Source: RHLJ01 sp965212165 (GTDB lineage: Bacteria; Bacteroidota; Rhodothermia; Balneolales; Balneolaceae). Taken from it: a DNA stretch of 64,000 nucleotides. Position 1 is the stretch's first letter. Each line of letters starts with the position of its first letter. Below are positions 57,802-64,000 of this stretch, one piece after another. The notes under the pieces are model-generated. The model did not search any database, was not told the DNA's origin, and was given only the letters and a program-made list of their open reading frames with translations. The stretch spans positions 186,001 to 250,000 of the forward strand of contig OZ243096.1 in NCBI GenBank assembly GCA_965212165.1. Direction: 5' to 3'. The position numbers and the translations under genes were made by a program.

Positions 57802-58671
57802 TTAATCAATCAATCTTGTTCTCTTATACGGTGTTATTTCACCATGCTTTTCTACAAAATAAACTTCAGTGTAAGTAGCACCAAAAAAGAGAATCATACA
57901 AGAAAAATAGACCCAAACAAGAAGTAGAACAAAAGACCCTGCTGCACCGTAAATGTTCATCAGATCGCTAGTCCCCAGATAGTAACTAATTGCGTATTTA
58001 CCAATGGAAAAGATAAATGTGGTTAGAATTGCACCACCAATAACATCTTTCCACCCAATCTTTGCATCAGGCAAGATTCTTAATATGCTTGCGAATACGA
58101 AGGTTATAACTGTGAATCCAATAAATATATTTAAAACCGAAACTAGATTAAGTACGGATTCGGAAAAAATATTAATAAGTACTTCGTCTGAAATAGACAA
58201 AAAAGTATCTATCACTAATGAAATTAATAGTAAAAAGCCCATACTAATTGCCATAGCAAGTGAAAGAAGTCTATTTTTAATAAAATTAATGAAGTTTTTT
58301 TCGGGCTTAGACTCTAAGCCCCAAATCCTATTAAGTGAGTCTTGTAATGCGGCAAAAACGGTAGTAGCACTTACTAATAATGTTACTAGTCCAATTATTT
58401 TTGTTATCCAAGATGAACCAATTCCGCTAGCATTAGATAGTATCCGATTAATAACGTCAGCACTTTCGGGTCCAAAAAGATTTTGAAACTCTTGAATCAA
58501 ATTTGTTCTGACAATATCATCTTCATATGCAGAACTGGCAATTGAAACTGTAATAACTAATATAGCTGGCAAAGAGAATATGAGGTAGAAAGCAATTGAT
58601 GAGCTATAATTCATCGCGTCTTGAATTTCGTATTCTTTTATTGTCTTCTTTAAAACTTCCCAGTAGATCAT
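57802..58671 (-). CDS. YihY/virulence factor BrkB family membrane protein
   Basis: About 289 residues with six membrane helices. SSIAFYLIFSLPAILVI, IIGLVTLLVSATTVFAALQDSLNRIWG and the GAAGSFVLLLVWVYFSCMILFFGATYTEVY segment are typical of the YihY (formerly mis-called RNase BN) family. Function is unsettled; transporter roles have been suggested. I chose the ATG at 58671 (MIYWEVLKKT), which matches family N-termini; a TTG 12 codons upstream is also open. Confidence 0.9.
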   Translation of the reverse strand: MIYWEVLKKTIKEYEIQDAMNYSSSIAFYLIFSLPAILVITVSIASSAYEDDIVRTNLIQEFQNLFGPESADVINRILSNASGIGSSWITKIIGLVTLLVSATTVFAALQDSLNRIWGLESKPEKNFINFIKNRLLSLAMAISMGFLLLISLVIDTFLSISDEVLINIFSESVLNLVSVLNIFIGFTVITFVFASILRILPDAKIGWKDVIGGAILTTFIFSIGKYAISYYLGTSDLMNIYGAAGSFVLLLVWVYFSCMILFFGATYTEVYFVEKHGEITPYKRTRLID

Positions 58672-58721
58672 ATGAAAATATACAGGCTCTAATCTAAAAT
58701 AGTTCAAAAAGATACTTCATG

Positions 58722-58754
58722 AAAAAAGCCCGGATAAAAATTATTCCGGGCTTT
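58722..58754 (-). terminator. Terminator of the TM-helix protein gene
   Basis: AAAGCCCGG (58725-58733) and CCGGGCTTT (58746-58754) form a 9-bp stem; on the minus strand it is followed by TTTTTTC. It lies 21 bases past the stop at 58775. Confidence 0.9.
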
Positions 58755-58774
58755 GAATTAATATTTGAAATCTA

Positions 58775-59449
58775 TTATTTAGATTCTTTCGTAAGTTTTT
58801 TAATTACTGATGCTGCCCACTCTTTTCCTCCAAGTCCGAATGCTAGTCCCAAAGCAAGACAAACTGCACCAAACAATAGTAAGAAAGCATTAGTTACCAG
58901 TTCCTCTCCAATACTTAACTGAGTAAGTGATAAAGAGACTACAAAAAGAATGATTGCATACTTCGCAATTGCACCGATAGCAGTTGAGTTCGCAACCCCT
59001 ACGTTAGCTAGGTAAGTTGAAACTACCTGAGCTATGAAGCCAGCTAAGAATACACCAAAAATAAGCGCTAGAACAGCCACAATTACATTTGGGATATAAA
59101 GAATTATTTGATTGAACAATTCTGATGCAACTCCTAAACCTAGTGCATCTAGGCCAGAAAGAATTACAATTAACATGATAAGCCAATAGATAATACCTCC
59201 AATAATATCGATAGCTGTTTTGCTGCTACCTCCATCTTTCAAGAACTTGTCTATCTTTGCTTTCTCAGTTACAACATCAAGTTTGATAAGCTTTAACAGC
59301 TTAATAGCTGCGGTTTTTATTAGTTTCGCAATTATCCACCCAAAAATTAGGATAAGAAGAGCGCCAATCAGACTTGGTAAGAAGTCTGCAAGTTTATTAA
59401 AAAAGGTCTCATAAGAATCAATGAGAACAGAGGAAATTTTTTCCCACAT
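58775..59449 (-). CDS. TM-helix (PF05552) membrane protein, MscS-related
   Basis: A 224-residue protein with five or so membrane helices and two copies of the 'conserved TM helix' found in MscS-like channels (LPSLIGALLILIFGWIIAKLIKTAAIKLLKLI and IPNVIVAVLALIFGVFLAGFIAQVV), ending GLAFGLGGKEWA. It lacks the cytosolic MscS vestibule, so it is a channel relative of unknown function rather than a classic MscS. The ATG at 59449 is preceded at ideal spacing by GGAGG, which decides against the TTG four codons upstream. Confidence 0.88.
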   Translation of the reverse strand: MWEKISSVLIDSYETFFNKLADFLPSLIGALLILIFGWIIAKLIKTAAIKLLKLIKLDVVTEKAKIDKFLKDGGSSKTAIDIIGGIIYWLIMLIVILSGLDALGLGVASELFNQIILYIPNVIVAVLALIFGVFLAGFIAQVVSTYLANVGVANSTAIGAIAKYAIILFVVSLSLTQLSIGEELVTNAFLLLFGAVCLALGLAFGLGGKEWAASVIKKLTKESK

Positions 59450-59454
59450 AAGTG

Positions 59455-59459
59455 CCTCC
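59455..59459 (-). promoter_or_regulatory. Shine-Dalgarno GGAGG for the TM-helix gene
   Basis: GGAGG on the minus strand lies 5 bases before the ATG at 59449. It is one of the few clear Shine-Dalgarno sites in the window and supports the shorter start. Confidence 0.7.
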
Positions 59460-59553
59460 AATAGTTAGTTGATTATCAATAGGTAATCATTTGTTAGGAG
59501 ATTAAAAAATCCACGAGTAATTCTAACCAATTGAAAGCCAATAGATAACGGCA

Positions 59554-59586
59554 TAAAAAAAGCTCTGTACGAATTGTACAGAGCTT
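59554..59586 (-). terminator. Terminator of the tRNA-Ser gene
   Basis: AAGCTCTGTAC (59560-59570) and GTACAGAGCTT (59576-59586) form a perfect 11-bp stem; minus-strand reading continues into seven Ts. Confidence 0.93.
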
Positions 59587-59605
59587 AACTTTACATTGGC
59601 TTGTG

Positions 59606-59694
59606 CGGAGAGGGAGGGATTCGAACCCTCGTTACTTGTTTCCAAATAAACTCCCTTAGCAGGGGAGCGCTTTCAGCCACTCAGCCACCTCTCC
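59606..59694 (-). tRNA. tRNA-Ser (GCT)
   Basis: An 89-base class II tRNA on the minus strand. Acceptor GGAGAGG pairs with CCTCTCC, anticodon stem CTCCC/GGGAG with loop CTGCTAA (GCT), a long variable arm (TTTATTTGGAAACAAGTAA) and T arm GGTTCGAATCC. CCA is not encoded. Own terminator follows. Confidence 0.97.
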
Positions 59695-59804
59695 TTGTTC
59701 AAGGGCAACAAATATACGGTGCTTAGTAAGCCTAAGCAATGCCAAGAATAATAAATCTAATAATGTTTATTAAGTGCCAATTTCTGTTTCAAAAGTAGAC
59801 TCAG

Positions 59805-60365
59805 CTACTTTGAATCACTTAACGCATAAATTTGAGCTAGGTTTCTTCCTTCCTGAGCGTAATCTAATCCATATCCTAGAACAAATTTTGTAGGTATTTC
59901 AAAACCTACATAATCAATTTGAACGTCATGCTTAGTAGCTTCTTTTTTATGAAGTAATGTTATTACAGAGATTGATGCTGGTTCATAAATTTTCAAGCGA
60001 TTCACCATATATTTCATGGAGAGACCTGTATCAACAATATCTTCTACAAGAATAATGTGACGACCTTTAACTTTTGCATCAATTTCTTTCAACTCCGTTA
60101 CTTCACCTGAAGATACCTTCTCATCGCCGTAGCTACTCAATTTCATGAAATCTACTTCACACTCTATAGTAACATTCCTCATTAGGTCGGCTAAAAAAAT
60201 GAATGCTCCATTTAATATTCCAATAAAAATTGGCTTCTTATTTTCATAGTCTTTATCGAGTTGAGCACCTAATAAAGAAATTCGGGCTTCAATTTGCTCT
60301 TTAGTGATAAAAGCCTCGAAAACTTCACCATTACAGTTAACAGTCTCAGGAAGGTAAAAGCTCAT
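59805..60365 (-). CDS. hpt: Hypoxanthine phosphoribosyltransferase
   Basis: Salvages hypoxanthine (and guanine) to nucleotides with PRPP. 186 residues: GILNGAFIFLADLMR, the SSYGDE flexible loop, the PRPP-binding IILVEDIVDTGLSMKYM and VGFEIPTKFVLGYGLDYAQEGRNL. The gene follows tilS after 6 bases; the hpt-tilS pairing is common in bacteria (there usually also with ftsH, not seen here). Confidence 0.96.
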   Translation of the reverse strand: MSFYLPETVNCNGEVFEAFITKEQIEARISLLGAQLDKDYENKKPIFIGILNGAFIFLADLMRNVTIECEVDFMKLSSYGDEKVSSGEVTELKEIDAKVKGRHIILVEDIVDTGLSMKYMVNRLKIYEPASISVITLLHKKEATKHDVQIDYVGFEIPTKFVLGYGLDYAQEGRNLAQIYALSDSK

Positions 60366-60371
60366 GATTTT

Positions 60372-61709
60372 CTACTTCAAGTTTATGGTCAAGTATTCGG
60401 TTGTTTGCTCATCACATTTAATAGTTTCAGAAATTGTTCCAATTTCACCATTTTCTGCTTTGAGCGGGAAAATTATGGCATAGATAGTACTATCTACATC
60501 ACTTAATATCAAAGCTTTTTCTTTTTTTGATGAAGGAATTTTTCGATTTACTAAATGATCAGACACTTTTTGAGAACCAGCCATCCCAAATGGAATAAAT
60601 TTATCTCCATTTTCCCATTTTCTAATTAATAAAGGCCACTTGATTAATTTTGAATCTAAATAAAGTGATTCTTTATTGCTTACTTTTTCAGTGATTGAGA
60701 TTTCAATATCCTCAAACTTAATCCCTAATTTAGCTTCAATTATATCAAATTCCAGTTCATTATTAGTTATCTCTATTTCTTGCAAAGTGATATAAGAACG
60801 ATCTCGAAATAGCGAAACTGAATTTGAAATTTGAACTGACGTTCCAACTTGAGATTCTTCTATTGATAACAGTTCAAATAATCTCCCCTTTGAAAGAGAT
60901 ATTTCTGGATATTTTAAATTTATAAACTTCTTTAAGACAGCTGATTTTAGTTTTTCATTTAACAAGGAATATTTAGATAGATCCAGTCCATCATTAACTA
61001 ACATAGAATTAGTTATATGCTCTATTGCTAATCCTGTAAGATTCCCTTTTTCCGATAAATCTAAAATATTTGTTCGCCACCCTGGAAAAAGCTCATCAAA
61101 CTTATCTTCAAGCTGATTTCTAATAAAATTTCTTGCATATTTCGATTCTAAATTGCTTTTATCATCTCTAAATGGAATTGAGTTTTCCTCACAATAACTT
61201 AAAATCTCTGTTTTCGAAAAAGGAAGAAATGGACGAAATAACTCTCCATCCCAAACAGACATACCTTCCCAAGCTTCAACTCCACTTCCCCTTAAAACTT
61301 TCTGTAAGATAGTCTCAATTTGATCACTTTGATGATGAGCAGTTGCTATACAGTTTAGGTTATTAATATCCTTGAGCTCCTTAAAAATTCGATAACGCTC
61401 TGCTCTGGCCCAACTTTGAAAATTACCCTCATTCTGTTTGTTTTCTATCTTCACAGAATAGCAATCAATGCCCCATTGAGTACTCATTCCTTCTACTAAC
61501 TCTTGATCTAAATCCGATTCATTTCCTCGAAGTCCATAATTGATATGCACAACTAATACTTCAACTTCTAATTTATAAAAAGTATAAAGAAGTGCCATTG
61601 AATCTGCCCCCCCACTTACACCAAGAATTATCTTAGGATTAGCTTGAGGAATTAATCTAAGGGAAGATTCAACAGAATTTTTAATCAAGTTGGATACGTA
61701 CTTGCTCAT
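60372..61709 (-). CDS. tilS: tRNA(Ile)-lysidine synthetase TilS
   Basis: Converts C34 of the CAU-anticodon isoleucine tRNA to lysidine, an essential decoding modification. PP-loop SGGADSMALLYTFYK, then VHINYGLRGNESDLDQ and ATAHHQSDQIETILQKVLRG are TilS-specific, and the C-terminal substrate-binding region (RKWENGDKFIPFGMAGSQKVSDHLVNRKIP) is present. The 5' end overlaps birA: by 29 bases from the ATG chosen here, or 50 from an ATG at 61730. Strong coupling to birA is likely. Confidence 0.96.
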   Translation of the reverse strand: MSKYVSNLIKNSVESSLRLIPQANPKIILGVSGGADSMALLYTFYKLEVEVLVVHINYGLRGNESDLDQELVEGMSTQWGIDCYSVKIENKQNEGNFQSWARAERYRIFKELKDINNLNCIATAHHQSDQIETILQKVLRGSGVEAWEGMSVWDGELFRPFLPFSKTEILSYCEENSIPFRDDKSNLESKYARNFIRNQLEDKFDELFPGWRTNILDLSEKGNLTGLAIEHITNSMLVNDGLDLSKYSLLNEKLKSAVLKKFINLKYPEISLSKGRLFELLSIEESQVGTSVQISNSVSLFRDRSYITLQEIEITNNELEFDIIEAKLGIKFEDIEISITEKVSNKESLYLDSKLIKWPLLIRKWENGDKFIPFGMAGSQKVSDHLVNRKIPSSKKEKALILSDVDSTIYAIIFPLKAENGEIGTISETIKCDEQTTEYLTINLK

Positions 61710-62463
61710 ATGAAAAAGTATCCACTTCAAGGTCCTTATTCAATACCACAAGTGAACCATTTTCATTTACCCCAAGAAACTTATACTTACCTTCTCTTTC
61801 TTGGCCATTGACGTTAATCGTAGTCCATTCTCCAAATCCTAAGAGGGCTTGATTGATTGTTCTTATTAAACAAATGTCTCTAGTTTCCCAGAGTCTATAA
61901 TAAAACTCAATTTTTGTTAGAATATGAGCCAGTAAATGCTCTCTTGAATATTTTTTCTTCGTTATTTGTGAAAGTGAAGTAGCTGAATTTTCAAGAATAG
62001 ACTCAAAAACAGATTGATTAACATTAATGCCAATTCCGACTATTACTCGTTCAATAACATTACCATTAAATATGGCTTCTGTTAAAAGCCCCCCTAACTT
62101 TCTCCCTTTATATAACACATCATTTGGCCATTTTAGATCAAATGGAGAGCGCACATGATCACCACAAACATCAGCAATTGCTAATGCACAGGCTAGTGTT
62201 AAAATGGTAAGTCGCTGTTGTCCTCTTGGTTCAAATACTAAACTAAAAGTAAGATTCTCTTCGGGATTTGCTTCCCACTCTCTGTTATATTGGCCTCTAC
62301 CGTTTGTTTGAGCATCAGCAATTATTAATGTCCCATGCAGTGTATCAACCCTACTCATCGACTTTGCGTAGGTATTTGTGGACCCTAATTCGGGAAAATA
62401 GAAAAAGCTACGTCCTAACCAAGACGTAGCTAATATATCTTCAAAAGATTGTGTTTTAAACAA
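61681..62463 (-). CDS. birA: Biotin-[acetyl-CoA-carboxylase] ligase
   Basis: Attaches biotin to the AccB carrier. 260 residues with STNTYAKSM, the biotinyl-AMP loop NGRGQYNREWEA, LKWPNDVLYKGRKLGGLLTEA and VGIGINVNQ. It lacks the N-terminal winged helix of E. coli BirA, so it is a ligase without repressor function. TTG start; the CBM48 gene ends 5 bases upstream. Confidence 0.95.
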   Translation of the reverse strand: MFKTQSFEDILATSWLGRSFFYFPELGSTNTYAKSMSRVDTLHGTLIIADAQTNGRGQYNREWEANPEENLTFSLVFEPRGQQRLTILTLACALAIADVCGDHVRSPFDLKWPNDVLYKGRKLGGLLTEAIFNGNVIERVIVGIGINVNQSVFESILENSATSLSQITKKKYSREHLLAHILTKIEFYYRLWETRDICLIRTINQALLGFGEWTTINVNGQEREGKYKFLGVNENGSLVVLNKDLEVDTFSYEQVRIQLD

Positions 62464-62468
62464 GGAGG

Positions 62469-62768
62469 TTATTTACCAATAGCGACAAGAGAATCTTCTG
62501 TTCCAAATTCATTGGGTACATAAGCATCTGCTGCATAGTCATTTTCCCAAACTTCACCATCTATCAGGTATTTGAATTTGTACTCAGATTCAGGTTTTAA
62601 TTTTACTTCTGCTTTATAGACACCTTTTTTTTCATCTAAAGCAAGTGGAGTTGTTTCCCATTCGTTAAAGTCGCCAGCTAGAGCAACTTCTTTTGTCACA
62701 ATTTCGGAAGGGACTGAAAAGGTAACTTTACATATTGTTCTTTTTGGAGTGAATTTTTTTTCCAACAT
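62469..62768 (-). CDS. CBM48/AMPK-beta-like glycogen-binding domain protein
   Basis: A single 99-residue early-set immunoglobulin-like domain: VTKEVALAGDFNEWETTPLALDEKKGVYKAEVKLKPESEYKFKYLIDGEVWENDYAADAYVPNEFG. It carries the conserved Trp pairs and the Asn that bind alpha-glucans in the isoamylase N-terminal domain. Stand-alone copies occur in many Bacteroidota; role unknown, possibly glycogen-linked regulation. No glycogen enzymes are nearby. Confidence 0.88.
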   Translation of the reverse strand: MLEKKFTPKRTICKVTFSVPSEIVTKEVALAGDFNEWETTPLALDEKKGVYKAEVKLKPESEYKFKYLIDGEVWENDYAADAYVPNEFGTEDSLVAIGK

Positions 62769-62979
62769 ATTGGCAATCAGATTTATTTAAGTTGAAAAAT
62801 TAAAATACCTATTTTATTTAATCATTTCAATTATTTTTCCGTAATTTTATTGCTTATGATTATGATTGATATTATTTAATTAGTCATTTGTTCACATATA
62901 GCTTATTTATTTAATCATGGAACCGTTTCCTTCAAAAACCACATACAGCTATTTGAAAATCAATCTTAAAAAATAAACT

Positions 62980-64000
62980 TTAAGCTTCGTAACTAACAAC
63001 TTGCCACTTCTTGTAAAAGTCATGAACTTCTGCTGTCGATTTACAAGACAAAACATATTCTGAAATCTTACTTAGTTCTTCACTAGAGTAAGTAATCAAT
63101 GCTTTTTTAACCCGGGAAATTGATGCTGATGACATACTCAAGTCTGTAATTCCCATTCCTATCAAACATATAGCACCAAGAACATCACCTGCTAGCTGAC
63201 CACAAACTGTAAGATCAATTTTATGCTCATCAGCTGCTGTTTTTGTAAGCTTTATCAATTGCCATATAGCAGGATTATGCTGTTGATAAAGTTTAGAGAT
63301 TTGATCATTTCCTCTATCTACTGCTAAGGTATATTGTGTTAAATCATTTGTTCCAATACTAAAAAAATCAACTTCTTTAGCTAAATGATTTGCTAATAAT
63401 GCAGCACTAGGAATTTCGATCATAATTCCAACTTGAACAGCGTTATCTATTTCTATCCCTTCTTTGTCTAATGCCTTCTTTACCTGTTTAATGGTGTTCT
63501 TAACTTCAGTTACTTCTTCAAATACACTAATCATTGGTATAAGAATCTTTACTCGATTAGGATACTTTCCTGAAATCTTCAGTATTGCTCGTAGTTGGCT
63601 AATAAGCATTTCTTTTTCATCAAGAAGCATTCGAACTCCTCTCCATCCTAGAAATGGATTTGCCTCTTCTGGAGTATGTGAATTCAGCTTATCTCCACCC
63701 ACATCAAATAATCTAATTGTAACAGGCCCTGAACTATTTTGAAGGATTTCTTCATAGAATTTATCTTGTTCAGATTCACTTTTTTTTATGAAGCCCTCAT
63801 ATAATAGTGCTTCTGTTCTAAGCAACCCAATACCCTCAGCTCCGCATCTGTCTGCTAATTCCAATTCTTGAGTAAACTCAATATTCGCTCTTAAATGAAA
63901 TGATACGCCATCCTTTGTTTCAGAAGCAGACTTTGAACTTTTTAATACTTTTCTAGCCCTTTTAAGCTTCCTTATTCTTTTCCTAAACTCTGAAAGTTTT
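62980..64000 (-). CDS. ptsI: Phosphoenolpyruvate-protein phosphotransferase (PTS enzyme I), C-terminal part
   Basis: The frame stays open to the right edge, so the N-terminal part with the active-site histidine lies outside. About 339 residues of the PEP-binding barrel are visible: CGAEGIGLLRTEALLYEG, LFDVGGDKLNS, NPFLGWRGVRMLL, GIMIEIPSAALLA, FFSIGTNDLTQYTLAVDRGND and the catalytic Cys in LTVCGQLAGD. Enzyme I moves phosphate from PEP to HPr. Apparent shorter starts within it are internal. Downstream 211 bases to the CBM48 gene hold nothing I recognise. Confidence 0.95.
   Translation of the reverse strand, partial: KLSEFRKRIRKLKRARKVLKSSKSASETKDGVSFHLRANIEFTQELELADRCGAEGIGLLRTEALLYEGFIKKSESEQDKFYEEILQNSSGPVTIRLFDVGGDKLNSHTPEEANPFLGWRGVRMLLDEKEMLISQLRAILKISGKYPNRVKILIPMISVFEEVTEVKNTIKQVKKALDKEGIEIDNAVQVGIMIEIPSAALLANHLAKEVDFFSIGTNDLTQYTLAVDRGNDQISKLYQQHNPAIWQLIKLTKTAADEHKIDLTVCGQLAGDVLGAICLIGMGITDLSMSSASISRVKKALITYSSEELSKISEYVLSCKSTAEVHDFYKKWQVVSYEA

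Overview
The window reads as chromosomal DNA of an A+T-rich member of the Bacteroidota/Balneolota assemblage, most likely Balneola-like. The support is indirect: a PorZ-like type IX secretion protein, a DUF6090 protein, an HU-related TIGR01201 protein, a cysteine-free L36, promoters of the TTTG / TAnnTTTG kind upstream of rpsL and perhaps the rRNA operon, and frequent TTG starts. I cannot place it to genus without a 16S comparison.

Layout. 1-5.6 kb: the tail of a histidine kinase, the ABC-F factor EttA, a class III nucleotide cyclase, an SDR39U1-type epimerase and a secreted beta-lactamase-fold hydrolase. 5.7 kb: a 23-codon remnant of a second copy of the epimerase gene. 5.9-10.1 kb: three plus-strand genes (secreted esterase, S41-like peptidase, DUF6090 protein), each followed by an imperfect palindrome resembling an integron attC site. 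No integrase is present, so this looks like a small integrase-less cassette array, the most unusual element of the window. 10.2-18.0 kb: an HU-like protein, an M15 peptidase, then a tightly packed minus-strand envelope/lipid run (cdsA, DUF2007, CPBP protease, DUF4199, DUF2085, thioesterase, accA, GT2 glycosyltransferase, polyprenyl glycosylphosphotransferase). 18.1-23.7 kb: tgt, a GT2 fused to a degenerate glycosylphosphotransferase, and a PorZ-like protein.

23.8-29.1 kb holds a complete minus-strand rRNA operon (16S, tRNA-Ile(GAT), tRNA-Ala(TGC), 23S, 5S). Directly upstream, 29.4-48.3 kb is a nearly uninterrupted ribosomal superoperon on the same strand: rpsL-rpsG-fusA-tuf-rpsJ, the S10 and spc blocks with secY, map and infA, and the alpha block ending rpoA-rplQ. 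The spc block lacks rpmD (L30) at its usual place between rpsE and rplO.

48.4-64 kb is mixed housekeeping: recG, a large secreted protein combining an HExxH motif, a propeller and a probable barrel, typA, rsgA, a lipoprotein, a YjbQ protein, a YihY/BrkB membrane protein, a TM-helix channel-like protein, tRNA-Ser(GCT), hpt, tilS, birA, a CBM48 domain protein, and the C-terminal part of ptsI running off the right edge.

The genes fall into two main groups. One is growth-rate-linked translation machinery, all on the minus strand. The other is envelope biogenesis: phospholipid and fatty-acid entry steps, surface-polysaccharide initiation, and PorZ-like cargo modification. The cassette-like block at 6-10 kb stands out by its opposite orientation and accessory content.
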